The notes: generated by a model not told the origin, from the sequence alone. A DNA stretch of 64,000 bases from Rickettsiaceae bacterium (GCA_024236375.1 JACKKP010000002.1:124001-188000); one strand, 5' to 3'; shown: positions 17,398-26,943, counted from the first letter of the stretch. Translations and numbers: made by a program.

Positions 17398-17509
17398 AAA
17401 ATTATTTTATTTTTTAGATCTTAAAATATAAAATTTTTGATAAAGAGCAAACTGATTTTTCTTAAGAATTACTGAAATATCTATTATATTGTCACTTATT
17501 GCCATCTAA

Positions 17510-17707
17510 TTAAGCAAAATTCTCGTAATCTTCATAATCTGTTTCATCAAAATGATGCACTGACCAAACTGTAGCAGCACTTGCTAATGCAACGCCTCCA
17601 CATATCCACAATGCATCCCATGGAAAACTATTTTCACGTGCAATAGTTTCAGTTGCAGCCAAAATTGAAAAACCTATCGCTAATATCTTACAATGATTAT
17701 CTATCAT
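17510..17707 (-). CDS. Small membrane protein, unknown function
   Basis: A 65-residue protein with two hydrophobic stretches (about residues 7-20 and 33-49) and an acidic, Tyr-containing tail (DETDYEDYENFA). It follows the DUF2608 genes by 14 bp on the same strand, so it may be part of their transcript. I recognise no family. The strongly acidic tail and the close spacing make it more credible as a gene than a random frame of this size. Confidence 0.55.
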   Translation of the reverse strand: MIDNHCKILAIGFSILAATETIARENSFPWDALWICGGVALASAATVWSVHHFDETDYEDYENFA

Positions 17708-17721
17708 ATTTCATTCCTTGG

Positions 17722-18579
17722 TTAATTAATATTCAGTATTCTTGCAGCTTGCTCATCCTCAATCCATTTTTGATTTCTGATCAATTGCTGTTGCTGTAAT
17801 TTTACAATTTCTGCATTGGGCACAGGATCAGAACTTTTATTTCCTATATATATCACATTATAAAACTTCATATTAAAAACACGTAATTTTGCTTCTATTT
17901 TTTCTAGCTCAGTAGCTAAATTAGAAACAATGATAATCTTGCTTGGCAAGTAAGTAAGACGTAAAAATTCTATAATAGTATTCGCCCTACTATAAGGTCC
18001 AACTACTATAATACCATTATAAAAATACGAGAACCAAGCTTCTTGTTTTTTTATAATAAATTCAGATTTCTCATTTATAGAAGGGGTAAGTCTTATACCA
18101 AAATTTGTTAATTCTGCTAAAATCTTTGGCTCAATATTGATTAATTGTATAGGAGTCGAATAAATACCAAATACTTTTGCACCCTTATTTTGTAGATCCT
18201 TAATAAGGCTAGGCCAATGATTTTCAGTAAGTTTGATACTACGTTGTTGATACCAACTGGCAATAACACTACTATAAAAAGAATCTGTTTTACTTAACTG
18301 ACGTAAATTATTGATAAAACCCCGATAAGGGTTAGCATTACGAGAAAACATAGCAGCCATAGGCATCGTAACGGCTCCGTCAATTTCTACTAATACTATA
18401 GTGTCATTATCTACTTGACTTAATATCTGTGTAAATTTGTTTTCCGTAATAGAATTAATTTTGACTATTTTGGCTTCTATTTGACATGTAAAACATAAAA
18501 ATATTACGAGCAACAAGCTGAAATAAAAACTTTTATGTATAAAGCTAAGTACTAAATCACTAGTGCGCATAAGGATCAT
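17722..18579 (-). CDS. DUF2608 family exported protein (HAD-like, degenerate)
   Basis: DUF2608 proteins are HAD-like proteins found mainly in intracellular bacteria such as Rickettsia, Legionella and Coxiella. This 285-residue copy has an N-terminal signal or anchor (residues ~17-33). The position of HAD motif I reads VLVEIDGAVT, so the nucleophilic Asp of the usual DxDxT is Glu65 while Asp67 remains. ASWYQQRSIKLTE and GAKVFGIYSTP later in the chain match the family pattern. The start overlaps the end of the upstream DUF2608 paralogue by 20 nt, which implies cotranslation. Phosphatase activity is doubtful given the changed motif. No function has been established to my knowledge. Confidence 0.75.
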   Translation of the reverse strand: MILMRTSDLVLSFIHKSFYFSLLLVIFLCFTCQIEAKIVKINSITENKFTQILSQVDNDTIVLVEIDGAVTMPMAAMFSRNANPYRGFINNLRQLSKTDSFYSSVIASWYQQRSIKLTENHWPSLIKDLQNKGAKVFGIYSTPIQLINIEPKILAELTNFGIRLTPSINEKSEFIIKKQEAWFSYFYNGIIVVGPYSRANTIIEFLRLTYLPSKIIIVSNLATELEKIEAKLRVFNMKFYNVIYIGNKSSDPVPNAEIVKLQQQQLIRNQKWIEDEQAARILNIN

Positions 18580-19453
18580 CTATTTTTGCTTTTAATTCTA
18601 CCCTTTTTATTTTATTCATATTCACCACTAAATCTTGCCAAAATTTTTCTAATTCTTGTAAACTTAATTGCTCATAATCACTATTTTCTGTAGGAGGATT
18701 GTAAATAAACCCTTCAAATTGTATGTTAGGCCGCAACGATGTAAATTGTTTCTCCAATGATTTTAGATAAGCTTCATCTCTATCTATGGCATATACTACA
18801 CTTGGTAGCCATCTAATTTTTGTTGCAAGCAAAGAAGCTATAACTATTTGTGGCGCATTAGATTTATCATAACTATTACAAGATAATAATCCTCTGAAAA
18901 AAGTTGGATAATTACCACCAATTTTTTTTGTACCTGAATTTATTCTGATTTCTTTTTTCCCTATTGGTGTATTAGAAAGATTAATTCCTCTTTCATACAA
19001 CCAATTCCAAGTCCATACTTCCAAGTAACGAATATCATTAATACTACCTGCTAAGTTTTTTGTTGTAACCATGATAGGTAGGTTAGTTTGTTGCATATTA
19101 TGGATAAAATTAACTAGATTTGTATCAAGCAGTTTGTGTGGGTAATTTGTTAACACAAACTCTTCTATATATAATTTTTTAGAAGCTACAATTTTATTAA
19201 GTTGACTTTTTATTATCTCTTGCGCCTCTTGATCCTTAAAATAAAAAGCGGAATGATCTGGAATCATCATAATATCCAGAGGCAATATTAACAACGCCAT
19301 ACTTGGATCTTGATGAGCAAGTAATTCAGTTATATGATTATTGATCTCATTTATATTAGTCACCTTATATAAACGGCCTTTACCGAATGCTACAATGCCA
19401 ACACTATTAATTAATATTATCAATAGCAAAAAAGATTTTATCAGGTTATGCAT
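18560..19453 (-). CDS. DUF2608 family exported protein, second paralogue
   Basis: This 297-residue protein parallels the next gene in size, signal peptide (residues ~6-23) and overall layout. Its region matching HAD motif I reads LILPLDIMMIP, so the catalytic Asp is replaced by Pro58 and only Asp60 remains. TNLPIMVTTKN matches the second motif region where a Thr or Ser binds phosphate, and IRINSGTKK and YNPPTENS occur later. The divergence between the two copies shows an old duplication. Because both lack the canonical nucleophile, they may be binding proteins in the periplasm or envelope. Confidence 0.7.
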   Translation of the reverse strand: MHNLIKSFLLLIILINSVGIVAFGKGRLYKVTNINEINNHITELLAHQDPSMALLILPLDIMMIPDHSAFYFKDQEAQEIIKSQLNKIVASKKLYIEEFVLTNYPHKLLDTNLVNFIHNMQQTNLPIMVTTKNLAGSINDIRYLEVWTWNWLYERGINLSNTPIGKKEIRINSGTKKIGGNYPTFFRGLLSCNSYDKSNAPQIVIASLLATKIRWLPSVVYAIDRDEAYLKSLEKQFTSLRPNIQFEGFIYNPPTENSDYEQLSLQELEKFWQDLVVNMNKIKRVELKAKIDDPYAH

Positions 19454-19625
19454 ACTTAATTATTTGTGATTCCTATATCTAATTTATATCATCTTGTGTA
19501 ATATAAAAGCTATTAGAACCTCATTTGAATTGTGATTTTCCGATCTATCTGATGATAAATTTATGTTACTTGCAGTATCTAATAATATTGATACAAACAA
19601 AAATAACTAACACCCAGTATTAATC

Positions 19626-19949
19626 TTATTCGCACATAGATTTAGTAAGATCGATTATTTCCAATTCATCATTTTCTTCTTCAGGAGTATCTAAACCAAA
19701 TATTGAAGCATTTAAATCAATTCGAGACGGATTAAAATAACTCATACTATAATCTTCTATAACATATTCAATAGTATCATTTTGCTGTTCTGTTATAGGT
19801 ATATTTTTTTCTGATGTCTGAATAATTTGTGAATGATTTAGACCACCACTTGTCGAAATTGGATTATGTATAGAATTACTACTATGAGATAATTTATTAT
19901 TATTTTTTGAAGATTTACTTGTCAACTCTAACGATACACTTTTAAACAT
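19626..19949 (-). CDS. Small acidic protein with SUMO-interacting-motif-like C-terminus
   Basis: I do not recognise a family for this 107-residue protein. The first half is rich in Ser, Asn and Lys and looks disordered; the second is acidic. Near the end, EEENDELEIIDLTKS places Ile98-Ile-Asp-Leu-Thr102 after an acidic run. This is the core of eukaryotic SUMO-interacting motifs (V/I-V/I-D-L-T next to acidic or Ser residues). A very good ribosome binding site, GGAGG 7 nt before the ATG, shows that it is a genuine gene. It has no membrane segment. A host-targeted role is inference from the motif; the same core occurs in the protein at 46933-47598. Confidence 0.6.
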   Translation of the reverse strand: MFKSVSLELTSKSSKNNNKLSHSSNSIHNPISTSGGLNHSQIIQTSEKNIPITEQQNDTIEYVIEDYSMSYFNPSRIDLNASIFGLDTPEEENDELEIIDLTKSMCE

Positions 19950-20002
19950 TTATTTTCCTCCATTGCAAAATTTAAATTAAATAAAATTATTAGCTTACTA
20001 AC

Positions 20003-21052
20003 CTAAAGCTTCTCTGAGCCTAAAAGTAGCTTTTCGTCAGTTAAACTATTTATATGGTCATTTAAACCATCTGTAAGTATAATAGTCGGTTCTGTTATGT
20101 GACGACTATTTGACACTGCTTGATCTGCACTACTAGACCAAGCAGTTATATTATCATTATTCCTAAATGACCTATCTGACTGAAAGCTATTATTTTTGTT
20201 ACTGACAACATCACCTAAATCTACTTCATACTCACCATCACTCTTGTCGTTATTTAGTACTGATAATATCTGTTGATCTATTTCTTCTAAAGAAATTTTT
20301 CTCTTTTTACCCCCATTACTTATTGTAACATTGTTCTGTATCAAATCTTTCTCTCTTATGATTATATCAGCGTCCGAAGTAGGAGACTTTAAAGTAAAAG
20401 CATAATTTTTGTCATGAAGTTTTTTCTTTAACACTTGATCTACCATTTCCTGAGTTACTTCTCCTCCATTTGGCATTTGTTCTCTCAGATCTTTAATCAC
20501 TGTTGTAATAAGATCAACTGGCACTTCTTGAGGACTCACATATACATCATTTAAATCTGCTTCATAATCAACATTTGATGACATGGAAATCTCAGGTTGT
20601 CCAGGCATTTCTCTTTTATGTTGCATTGCACCCTTATCTATTATACTCACACGCTCTTTTGCTGTATCACTTTCAGTCCCCTTAAAAGGATTTGGAATAC
20701 GCCCTATAATAGAACTAACCGCTCCTGTTATACCCTCACCAGGGATAATGTTCATTTTACTAATGTTTCTAGCTGTTGAATTATCACGATGCTCGAATTG
20801 GGCAGCAACAGATCTTTCTGTATCTTCGCTACCTGCTTTTATTTTTTTTAAATATTTTACGTTAGTTAATACATGGCCATCTTCTACATGTTGTGTGATA
20901 ACCTCCCTATGAATAAAATCAGCTTGATCTTTACTAGAATTATATAATGATTTAAAAGCACAAGCACATGTGCATATGGAAGCAGTAGCGCCAACTCCTG
21001 CCAAGGCTACGGTACCCCATATTATTATTGCAAGAGCTTCTGGTGAATACAT
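20003..21052 (-). CDS. Hypothetical protein with N-terminal membrane anchor
   Basis: A 349-residue protein without a recognised family. One hydrophobic segment (residues ~7-32, containing a CTCAC cluster) anchors it; the rest is polar and predicted to be cytosolic or exposed. A basic KKRK lies at 249-252, resembling a nuclear localisation signal. A short motif occurs twice, YEADLNDV near 163-170 and YEVDLGDV near 275-282. The C-terminus is Ser/Asn-rich. It precedes the SIM-like small protein on the same strand with a 53-bp gap, so they may share a transcript. Surface or effector function is possible but unproven. Confidence 0.55.
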   Translation of the reverse strand: MYSPEALAIIIWGTVALAGVGATASICTCACAFKSLYNSSKDQADFIHREVITQHVEDGHVLTNVKYLKKIKAGSEDTERSVAAQFEHRDNSTARNISKMNIIPGEGITGAVSSIIGRIPNPFKGTESDTAKERVSIIDKGAMQHKREMPGQPEISMSSNVDYEADLNDVYVSPQEVPVDLITTVIKDLREQMPNGGEVTQEMVDQVLKKKLHDKNYAFTLKSPTSDADIIIREKDLIQNNVTISNGGKKRKISLEEIDQQILSVLNNDKSDGEYEVDLGDVVSNKNNSFQSDRSFRNNDNITAWSSSADQAVSNSRHITEPTIILTDGLNDHINSLTDEKLLLGSEKL

Positions 21053-21219
21053 AATTATTTATTCAAACTAATATTAATATATTATTATATATTACATCAA
21101 TATACTACAATTGTATTAATAAAAACTTTGAAACTTAATTTTTTCTTTACTTAATGTGTTATTAATACATTTGTAAATCATATAACCAATTTATACTAAG
21201 TATTAAATCTTTTCTAGAT

Positions 21220-22809
21220 TTACCTAAAATAATGAGTAATAGGTACTCTACGTTCTAGGTCGAAACTATTATGAGAAAGTTTTACTCCAATAACAGATTG
21301 CCGGCGTTTGAATTCAGCTTTATTAACTAAATTAACAATATCACTCGATAAAATCGGGTCATATATTTTTTTTAATTCATTAAGGCTCTTTTTATTTTCA
21401 ATATAATCTTTTAATATCGGGTCTAAAAATTCATATGCACCAAGAGAATCAAGATCTTTTTGCAAAGGTTTAAGTTCAGCAGATGGAGATTTTGTAATAA
21501 TTCTTTGAGGAATAACATTGCTTTTTTTATTAATATAATTAGCTAACTGATAAATCTCTGTTTTATATAAATCCTTAATAGGGTTAAATGCCCCGTTCAT
21601 ATCTCCATAAATAGTAGCATAACCAGTAGCATATTCGGATTTATTCCCAGTAGTAAGTAATAATGCATTATGTTTATTTGACTCTCCCATCAAGATTACA
21701 CCGCGTACTCTTGATTGTATATTTTGATGGGTTATTGTTCCTTCAACTACTTGGTTTGCACCGCCTAAACTATTAATAAATTGTCTACAAATCTCATCTA
21801 TATTTATATTTTGTAGATATATTCCCAAATTATCAGCAAGCTTTTTAGCGTCTGTTAAGCTATCTTGAGAGGTATAAATAGAAGGTAACATATAAGCACG
21901 TACATTTTTACTACCTAAAGCTTTAACAGCAATATAAGCTACTAGCGCTGAATCAATACCACCAGATAAACCTATTAATACTTTTTCAAAATTATTATCT
22001 TGTACATACCCCTTAACACCCATTATCATTGCATCCAAAATATCTTGATAAATATTTATCGGAGACATCTCATAACTTAAGCAAGATAATTTGCCATGTT
22101 CAAAATACACCATCTTTTCACTAGTAGCAAATGCAGCCCCAATATTCTTGATATCTCCATCATACAAAACAGAGCGACCTTCAAATATTATACCGTCTTG
22201 AGCTATAACTTGATTACAATATATAAATGGGATTTTTGTTTCATTATAACGATCTTTTAATATCGCATATCTGGCATTAAATTTATTCATCTCAAAAGGA
22301 GAGGCATTCGGTACTAAGAATATTTCAGCTCCTTGCTTTTTCAATTCATAACAAACCTCCGGTGTCCAAATATCTGCACATATTGGTATCCCTACATTTC
22401 TGTTATTGATTCTGATTATAGAAGGAGTCCCAGGTTTGAAATAACGCGTTTCTTCAAAAATACCATAATTAGGTAATGAATATTTCTGTGTTACCCCAAT
22501 TATTTTACCATTTTGAGCAGCAATAACTGAATTATATAATGTTTTATCACCGAGTGACGTAATAGTGGGGATTAACAAACAAGTAGTACCACTAATTTCT
22601 ACTAATTTTTGATTATACTCTTCCACAGATTTTACAAAATCATGATACGTGAAGAAATCGCGGACCATATAGCCTGGCAAAGCCAATTCTGGGAATAAAC
22701 AAATATCAGCTTTGAGATTTTGAGATTTTAAATATAAATCCCTCATTTGAAGAAAATTATTCTCTAAATCACAAACTTTAGGTGTAGTTTGGCAAACGTA
22801 AATTTTCAT
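21220..22809 (-). CDS. nadE: Glutamine-dependent NAD+ synthetase
   Basis: NadE amidates nicotinic acid adenine dinucleotide to NAD+ using glutamine. The 529-residue protein has an N-terminal nitrilase-type glutaminase domain with Glu41-Lys109-Cys144 (PELALPGY, QKYSLPNYG, PICADIW), and a C-terminal synthetase domain with the ATP P-loop SGGIDS at 282-287. I chose the ATG at 22809 rather than a start 7 codons earlier because it overlaps the rpe stop as ATGA, giving translational coupling, and starts the domain cleanly at MKIYVCQTTP. Presence of nadE means the organism finishes NAD from a late precursor. Confidence 0.96.
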   Translation of the reverse strand: MKIYVCQTTPKVCDLENNFLQMRDLYLKSQNLKADICLFPELALPGYMVRDFFTYHDFVKSVEEYNQKLVEISGTTCLLIPTITSLGDKTLYNSVIAAQNGKIIGVTQKYSLPNYGIFEETRYFKPGTPSIIRINNRNVGIPICADIWTPEVCYELKKQGAEIFLVPNASPFEMNKFNARYAILKDRYNETKIPFIYCNQVIAQDGIIFEGRSVLYDGDIKNIGAAFATSEKMVYFEHGKLSCLSYEMSPINIYQDILDAMIMGVKGYVQDNNFEKVLIGLSGGIDSALVAYIAVKALGSKNVRAYMLPSIYTSQDSLTDAKKLADNLGIYLQNINIDEICRQFINSLGGANQVVEGTITHQNIQSRVRGVILMGESNKHNALLLTTGNKSEYATGYATIYGDMNGAFNPIKDLYKTEIYQLANYINKKSNVIPQRIITKSPSAELKPLQKDLDSLGAYEFLDPILKDYIENKKSLNELKKIYDPILSSDIVNLVNKAEFKRRQSVIGVKLSHNSFDLERRVPITHYFR

Positions 22810-23450
22810 TTTCCCGCATCTTTTAGACAAGCAATATTTTTTGCGTAATCGCCATTAAAAATATAACTTCCAGAGACTAACATATGTGCACCATTTTTTA
22901 CACAATCTGCTCCCGTTAAATGATTAATACCACCGTCAACAGATAATATTATGTCTCGCCCTTTGATTAATTCAGTAATTTGACTGATCTTTTTTAATTG
23001 AGAACTCATAAATTTTTGTCCTCCAAAACCAGGATTGACACTCATCACTAATATTAGATCTATTTCATCTATGATATATTCTAATATAGATATTGGGCTA
23101 GCAGGTAATAATGCAATTCCCACTTTACAACCTACTTTCTTAATTTGCGCAATAGTTCTGGACAAATGCAAGGTAGTTTCTGGATGAATTGTAATAAATG
23201 ATGCCCCACTATTGGCATAAACTTCTATCCATTTTTCTGGTGTTGAAACCATTAAATGTACATCTAGTGGTAATTTAGTATTTTTATGTATAGTATTTAC
23301 TATATCATGTCCAAAGCTAATATTAGGTACATAATTCCCATCCATGATATCTAAATGTAACTTATCTGCACCGGCTTTTTCTATTAATTCCAACTCACTC
23401 TTTAGATTAGCAAAATTAGCTGATAGAACAGAAACAGATATTAGTGTCAT
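22806..23450 (-). CDS. rpe: Ribulose-phosphate 3-epimerase
   Basis: Rpe interconverts ribulose 5-phosphate and xylulose 5-phosphate in the pentose phosphate pathway. The TIM-barrel protein has VSVLSANF at its start, the metal-binding HLDIMDG at about residues 32-38, DVHLMV, and the second metal-binding Asp in LSVDGGIN. I use the ATG at 23450 (214 aa, usual length) since the longer frame would begin at a TTG nine codons upstream. Its stop overlaps the nadE start by 4 nt. The two genes form a small operon. Confidence 0.95.
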   Translation of the reverse strand: MTLISVSVLSANFANLKSELELIEKAGADKLHLDIMDGNYVPNISFGHDIVNTIHKNTKLPLDVHLMVSTPEKWIEVYANSGASFITIHPETTLHLSRTIAQIKKVGCKVGIALLPASPISILEYIIDEIDLILVMSVNPGFGGQKFMSSQLKKISQITELIKGRDIILSVDGGINHLTGADCVKNGAHMLVSGSYIFNGDYAKNIACLKDAGK

Positions 23451-23561
23451 AAAATATTTTTCTTTTGGCAACGGCAATTTTTTCTAGTATTATAGTAGTC
23501 ATTATTATAAAAATGTTCAATGAAATATTTCCACCTTAATCTCAAATATAGTTAATTCAAA

Positions 23562-24071
23562 ATGAATATTGTAACAGAAATTGCAGTGAATAATCATATT
23601 TGGAATGACTACATTAATATAATAAACGAAAATTTTTTCAATAACATCCTCAGGAAAATTCTTGCTTTATATCCACATTTAGCACAAAATTATTATATAG
23701 AATTATCTGTATTATTATCAGATGATGAGCAAATAAAATTACTTAATGCAGAATTTCGTTCTAAAAATACCCCAACTAATGTATTATCTTTTCCAGAATA
23801 TGAAAATAAATTATTCAAAGAACTAGATTTTATTCCATTAGATAATTATTTATATCTCGGAGATATAGCGTTTAGCTTTGAAACTATCAAAAAAGAATCG
23901 TTTGAAGGAAATATTGAATTTATGCACCACTTTATTCATTTAACTATACATTCTATATTACACTTATTAGGTCATGACCACATAGAAGAAGATGACGCAG
24001 AATTAATGGAATCTATTGAGATAGAATTATTAAATTCATTCCAAATTAAATCTCCTTATATACAGAATTAA
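23562..24071 (+). CDS. ybeY: Endoribonuclease YbeY (rRNA maturation)
   Basis: YbeY is a zinc-dependent RNase involved in 16S rRNA 3'-end maturation and ribosome quality control. The 169-residue protein has the metal-binding signature HSILHLLGHDH, with His130, His134 and His140 as ligands, and the conserved NVLSFP plus LYLGDIAFS upstream. It is the first gene in a plus-strand run followed 19 bp later by the CorC-like gene; this ybeY-corC order is common in Proteobacteria. Confidence 0.95.
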   Translation: MNIVTEIAVNNHIWNDYINIINENFFNNILRKILALYPHLAQNYYIELSVLLSDDEQIKLLNAEFRSKNTPTNVLSFPEYENKLFKELDFIPLDNYLYLGDIAFSFETIKKESFEGNIEFMHHFIHLTIHSILHLLGHDHIEEDDAELMESIEIELLNSFQIKSPYIQN

Positions 24072-24090
24072 ATTACTTAAAGAATATTTT

Positions 24091-24936
24091 ATGAACAAAA
24101 AACACCTTAAAAATTCACTAAATCTTTTTGGTTTATTAAATAAAGTGAAAAAATTAATAATGCCTAACAAGAAAGATACTTTAGGAGTTATATTACCTCA
24201 TAATGAATATAATGGAGAAACAGAACAAGATAATTTCATTGCTGCCAATGCAGGTAATTTCGAGGATAAAATAGCAGCAGATGTAATGGTACCACGCTCA
24301 GATATTAGTGCTGTAAGTGATAATATCTCTCTTACAGCACTACAAAATATTATATTAGATAATGGTCACACACGAACTTTAATATATAGTGAAAATTTAG
24401 ATAATATAATTGGCTTTATACATATTAAAGATTTATTTGAAATTATTGCTAATAAACGACCGTTTAATCTACGTAGTATATTAAGGCAACCTATAACTTG
24501 TCCTCACTCCATGAAGCTGAGCGCTTTATTAAAAAAAATGCAACATAGTAGAACTCATATTGCAGTAGTCGTAGATGAATATGGTGGTACAGATGGTCTA
24601 TTGACTATTGAAAATATAATAGAAGAATTGGTCGGCGATATTGCAGATGAACATGATGTTGATTCAGAGGAAAATACTCAATATAAATTAGTAAAACCAG
24701 GTGTAATTCTTGCTAATGCACGCGTTGAGATTGAAGTAATTGAGCAATTAATTGGTTTTAAAATCTCGACAGATGAAGAGGAGGTAGACACAATTGGAGG
24801 ATTAGTAATTTCTATTTGTGGCAATGTGCCTACTCCGGGTCAAAAAATCCTGATTTGCGATGAAGTGGAAGCTGAAATTATTGAATCTACACCTCGTATG
24901 ATTAAAAAACTTAAAATTACCCATCCTATTCTGTAA
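24091..24936 (+). CDS. CorC/HlyC-family CBS-domain protein
   Basis: A 281-residue cytosolic protein with two CBS domains (about residues 65-185, including VMVPRSDI and VVDEYGGTDGLLTIENIIEE) and a C-terminal CorC_HlyC domain (about 200-280). Family members are linked to magnesium/cobalt efflux, and some rickettsial ones were named hemolysin C. There is no DUF21 membrane domain, so it is the soluble CorC type. It lies between ybeY and recF in the same run. Confidence 0.88.
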   Translation: MNKKHLKNSLNLFGLLNKVKKLIMPNKKDTLGVILPHNEYNGETEQDNFIAANAGNFEDKIAADVMVPRSDISAVSDNISLTALQNIILDNGHTRTLIYSENLDNIIGFIHIKDLFEIIANKRPFNLRSILRQPITCPHSMKLSALLKKMQHSRTHIAVVVDEYGGTDGLLTIENIIEELVGDIADEHDVDSEENTQYKLVKPGVILANARVEIEVIEQLIGFKISTDEEEVDTIGGLVISICGNVPTPGQKILICDEVEAEIIESTPRMIKKLKITHPIL

Positions 24937-24953
24937 TAACATATTCATTTATT

Positions 24954-26039
24954 ATGAAGGAGGTAGCATTACAAAATATTAACTTAAGTAACTATAGGAA
25001 TTTTAAATCATTTTGCTCTGATTTTTCCCCATATGTTAATATATTTATTGGAATAAACGGCAGCGGCAAAACTAATATATTAGAGTCTATCTCACTTCTA
25101 TGTCCCGGAAAAGGTCTAAAGCATAGTAAATATGATGAGATATGTAATCATACCGCAAATCTATGGCAAACTAATTTTATATTAGATAGTAAATTAGGTG
25201 CAGCCAAAATAGATAATCATTATGATAGCATCTCAAAAAATCGTTCAATACATTATAATGGTACAAAAATACCATCTACAGAATTAGTAAATCTACTAAA
25301 TATCATATGGCTTACACCACAAATGGAAGGACTCTTTTTAGGAGTGGCTTCAAATAGAAGGAAATTTCTTGATCGGCTTACTTATAATTTTTATCCTAAC
25401 CATCTTAAACATTTGGTTAAATATGATTATTATATACAAGAAAGGAACAAATGCCTATCTGATCATGAATGGCCGTTAAAAACTAGTTGGCTTGATATAA
25501 TTGAAGATAAAATTGTCAGTGAAGCAATATCTATCAATCATTCACGTGAAGAGTCAATCAAAAAGATTCAAAACTCAATCAATGATTTGCAAACTGATTT
25601 TCCTAAAGCTTTACTTAAACTAAATAATTTATTTGAAGGGTTTGAAGTTAGTGATGCTGATTTACACAATAATTATATTAATTTGTTACAATCACAAAGG
25701 AAAAAAGATTCTTATTCTGGTAGAACATCAATTGGAATTCATAAAACAGATTTATTAGTTGAGTATAAAAAAAGTGGTACAGCAGCAAAATATTGCTCCA
25801 CTGGAGAACAGAAAGCTTTATTAATTTCATTGATGTTAGCTTCAGTAAATGCAATAATGATGAATAATAAAGCAAAACCAATTATTTTATTAGATGAATT
25901 ATTTGTGCATCTGGACCAAAAAAGGAGACAAGAATTGTCAGCGTATATAACTAGCACAAAAATACAAACTTTTATTACTACTACTGACATGATTGGACTA
26001 GAGTTTCTTCAAAATAATTCAAACATTATAAGTTTATGA
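24954..26039 (+). CDS. recF: DNA replication and repair protein RecF
   Basis: RecF is an SMC-like ATPase that helps load RecA at gaps. The 361-residue protein has Walker A G33-INGSGKT40, the ABC signature-like CSTGEQKALLISL, and Walker B IILLDELFVHLD near the C-terminus. Its ATG is 17 bp after the preceding stop and its own stop overlaps the lipA start (ATGA), so lipA is translationally coupled. Confidence 0.95.
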   Translation: MKEVALQNINLSNYRNFKSFCSDFSPYVNIFIGINGSGKTNILESISLLCPGKGLKHSKYDEICNHTANLWQTNFILDSKLGAAKIDNHYDSISKNRSIHYNGTKIPSTELVNLLNIIWLTPQMEGLFLGVASNRRKFLDRLTYNFYPNHLKHLVKYDYYIQERNKCLSDHEWPLKTSWLDIIEDKIVSEAISINHSREESIKKIQNSINDLQTDFPKALLKLNNLFEGFEVSDADLHNNYINLLQSQRKKDSYSGRTSIGIHKTDLLVEYKKSGTAAKYCSTGEQKALLISLMLASVNAIMMNNKAKPIILLDELFVHLDQKRRQELSAYITSTKIQTFITTTDMIGLEFLQNNSNIISL

Positions 26040-26935
26040 GCGAAATTATTAGACTAAAAAAACCAGATTGGATTAGAGCAAAAGCGCCTATATCAAAAGG
26101 TTATCAAGAAACAAAACAACTAGTCACCGAGTTAAAATTAAATACTGTCTGTGAAGAGGCAGCCTGCCCTAATATTGGCGAATGTTGGAACAAAAACCAT
26201 GTAACTGTAATGATTTTAGGTTCAGTTTGCACGAGAGCATGTGCTTTTTGTAATATAAAAACTGGTCGCCCTGATTTACTTGATCCTCACGAACCACAAA
26301 GATTAGCGCAAGCAATCAGCAAGTTAAATTTAGAACATGTAGTAATTACTTCAGTTGACCGAGATGATCTAGCTGACGGTGGTGCACAACATTTTGCAAA
26401 TTGTATAGAAGAGATACGTCTGCGCTCACCTAATACTACAATCGAAGTATTAACTCCTGATTTCCGACGTAAATTAGGCGCTGTCCAAATAGTAGTGGAA
26501 GCAAAACCTGATGTGTATAATCATAACATAGAAACAGTACCATCTTTATATAATAAGATTCGTCCTGGGGCGCGCTATTTTCATTCATTAAATATATTAG
26601 ATGAAGTGAAAAATTTTGATCCAAAAATTTTTACTAAATCAGGAATTATGGTGGGTCTTGGAGAAACTGATGAAGAAGTAATACAAGTCATGGATGATTT
26701 ACGAGCTGCAAGAGTAGATTTTATAACAATAGGTCAATATTTACAACCAACTCCAAAACATGCAGTTGTACAAAGATTTGTTACTCCAGAAAAATTTGAA
26801 TATTATGGATCGTTGGCACGTTCTAAAGGATTTTTAATGGTATCATCTTCGCCTTTAACTCGTTCTTCATATCATGCCGGAGATGATTTCAAAATCATGA
26901 AAGAGAATAGACTCAAAGCAAATAAAACAGCATAA
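26036..26935 (+). CDS. lipA: Lipoyl synthase
   Basis: LipA inserts two sulfur atoms into protein-bound octanoate, making lipoyl groups for pyruvate and 2-oxoglutarate dehydrogenases. This radical-SAM enzyme has both [4Fe-4S] cysteine sets: Cys39, Cys44 and Cys50 (auxiliary cluster) and Cys65-x3-Cys69-x2-Cys72 (SAM cluster). The C-terminal SSPLTRSSYHA carries the conserved serine ligand. Length of 299 aa is normal. It overlaps recF by 4 nt and is followed 8 bp later by a COQ10-like gene, a usual alphaproteobacterial pairing. Confidence 0.97.
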   Translation: MSEIIRLKKPDWIRAKAPISKGYQETKQLVTELKLNTVCEEAACPNIGECWNKNHVTVMILGSVCTRACAFCNIKTGRPDLLDPHEPQRLAQAISKLNLEHVVITSVDRDDLADGGAQHFANCIEEIRLRSPNTTIEVLTPDFRRKLGAVQIVVEAKPDVYNHNIETVPSLYNKIRPGARYFHSLNILDEVKNFDPKIFTKSGIMVGLGETDEEVIQVMDDLRAARVDFITIGQYLQPTPKHAVVQRFVTPEKFEYYGSLARSKGFLMVSSSPLTRSSYHAGDDFKIMKENRLKANKTA

Positions 26936-26943
26936 ATATCCTT

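Noticed and set aside
22810..22830. Upstream start for nadE
   Set aside because: The ATG overlapping the rpe stop as ATGA starts the domain cleanly and explains coupling.
23451..23477. Upstream TTG start for rpe
   Set aside because: The ATG nine codons later gives the normal Rpe length and N-terminus; no ribosome binding site favours the TTG.
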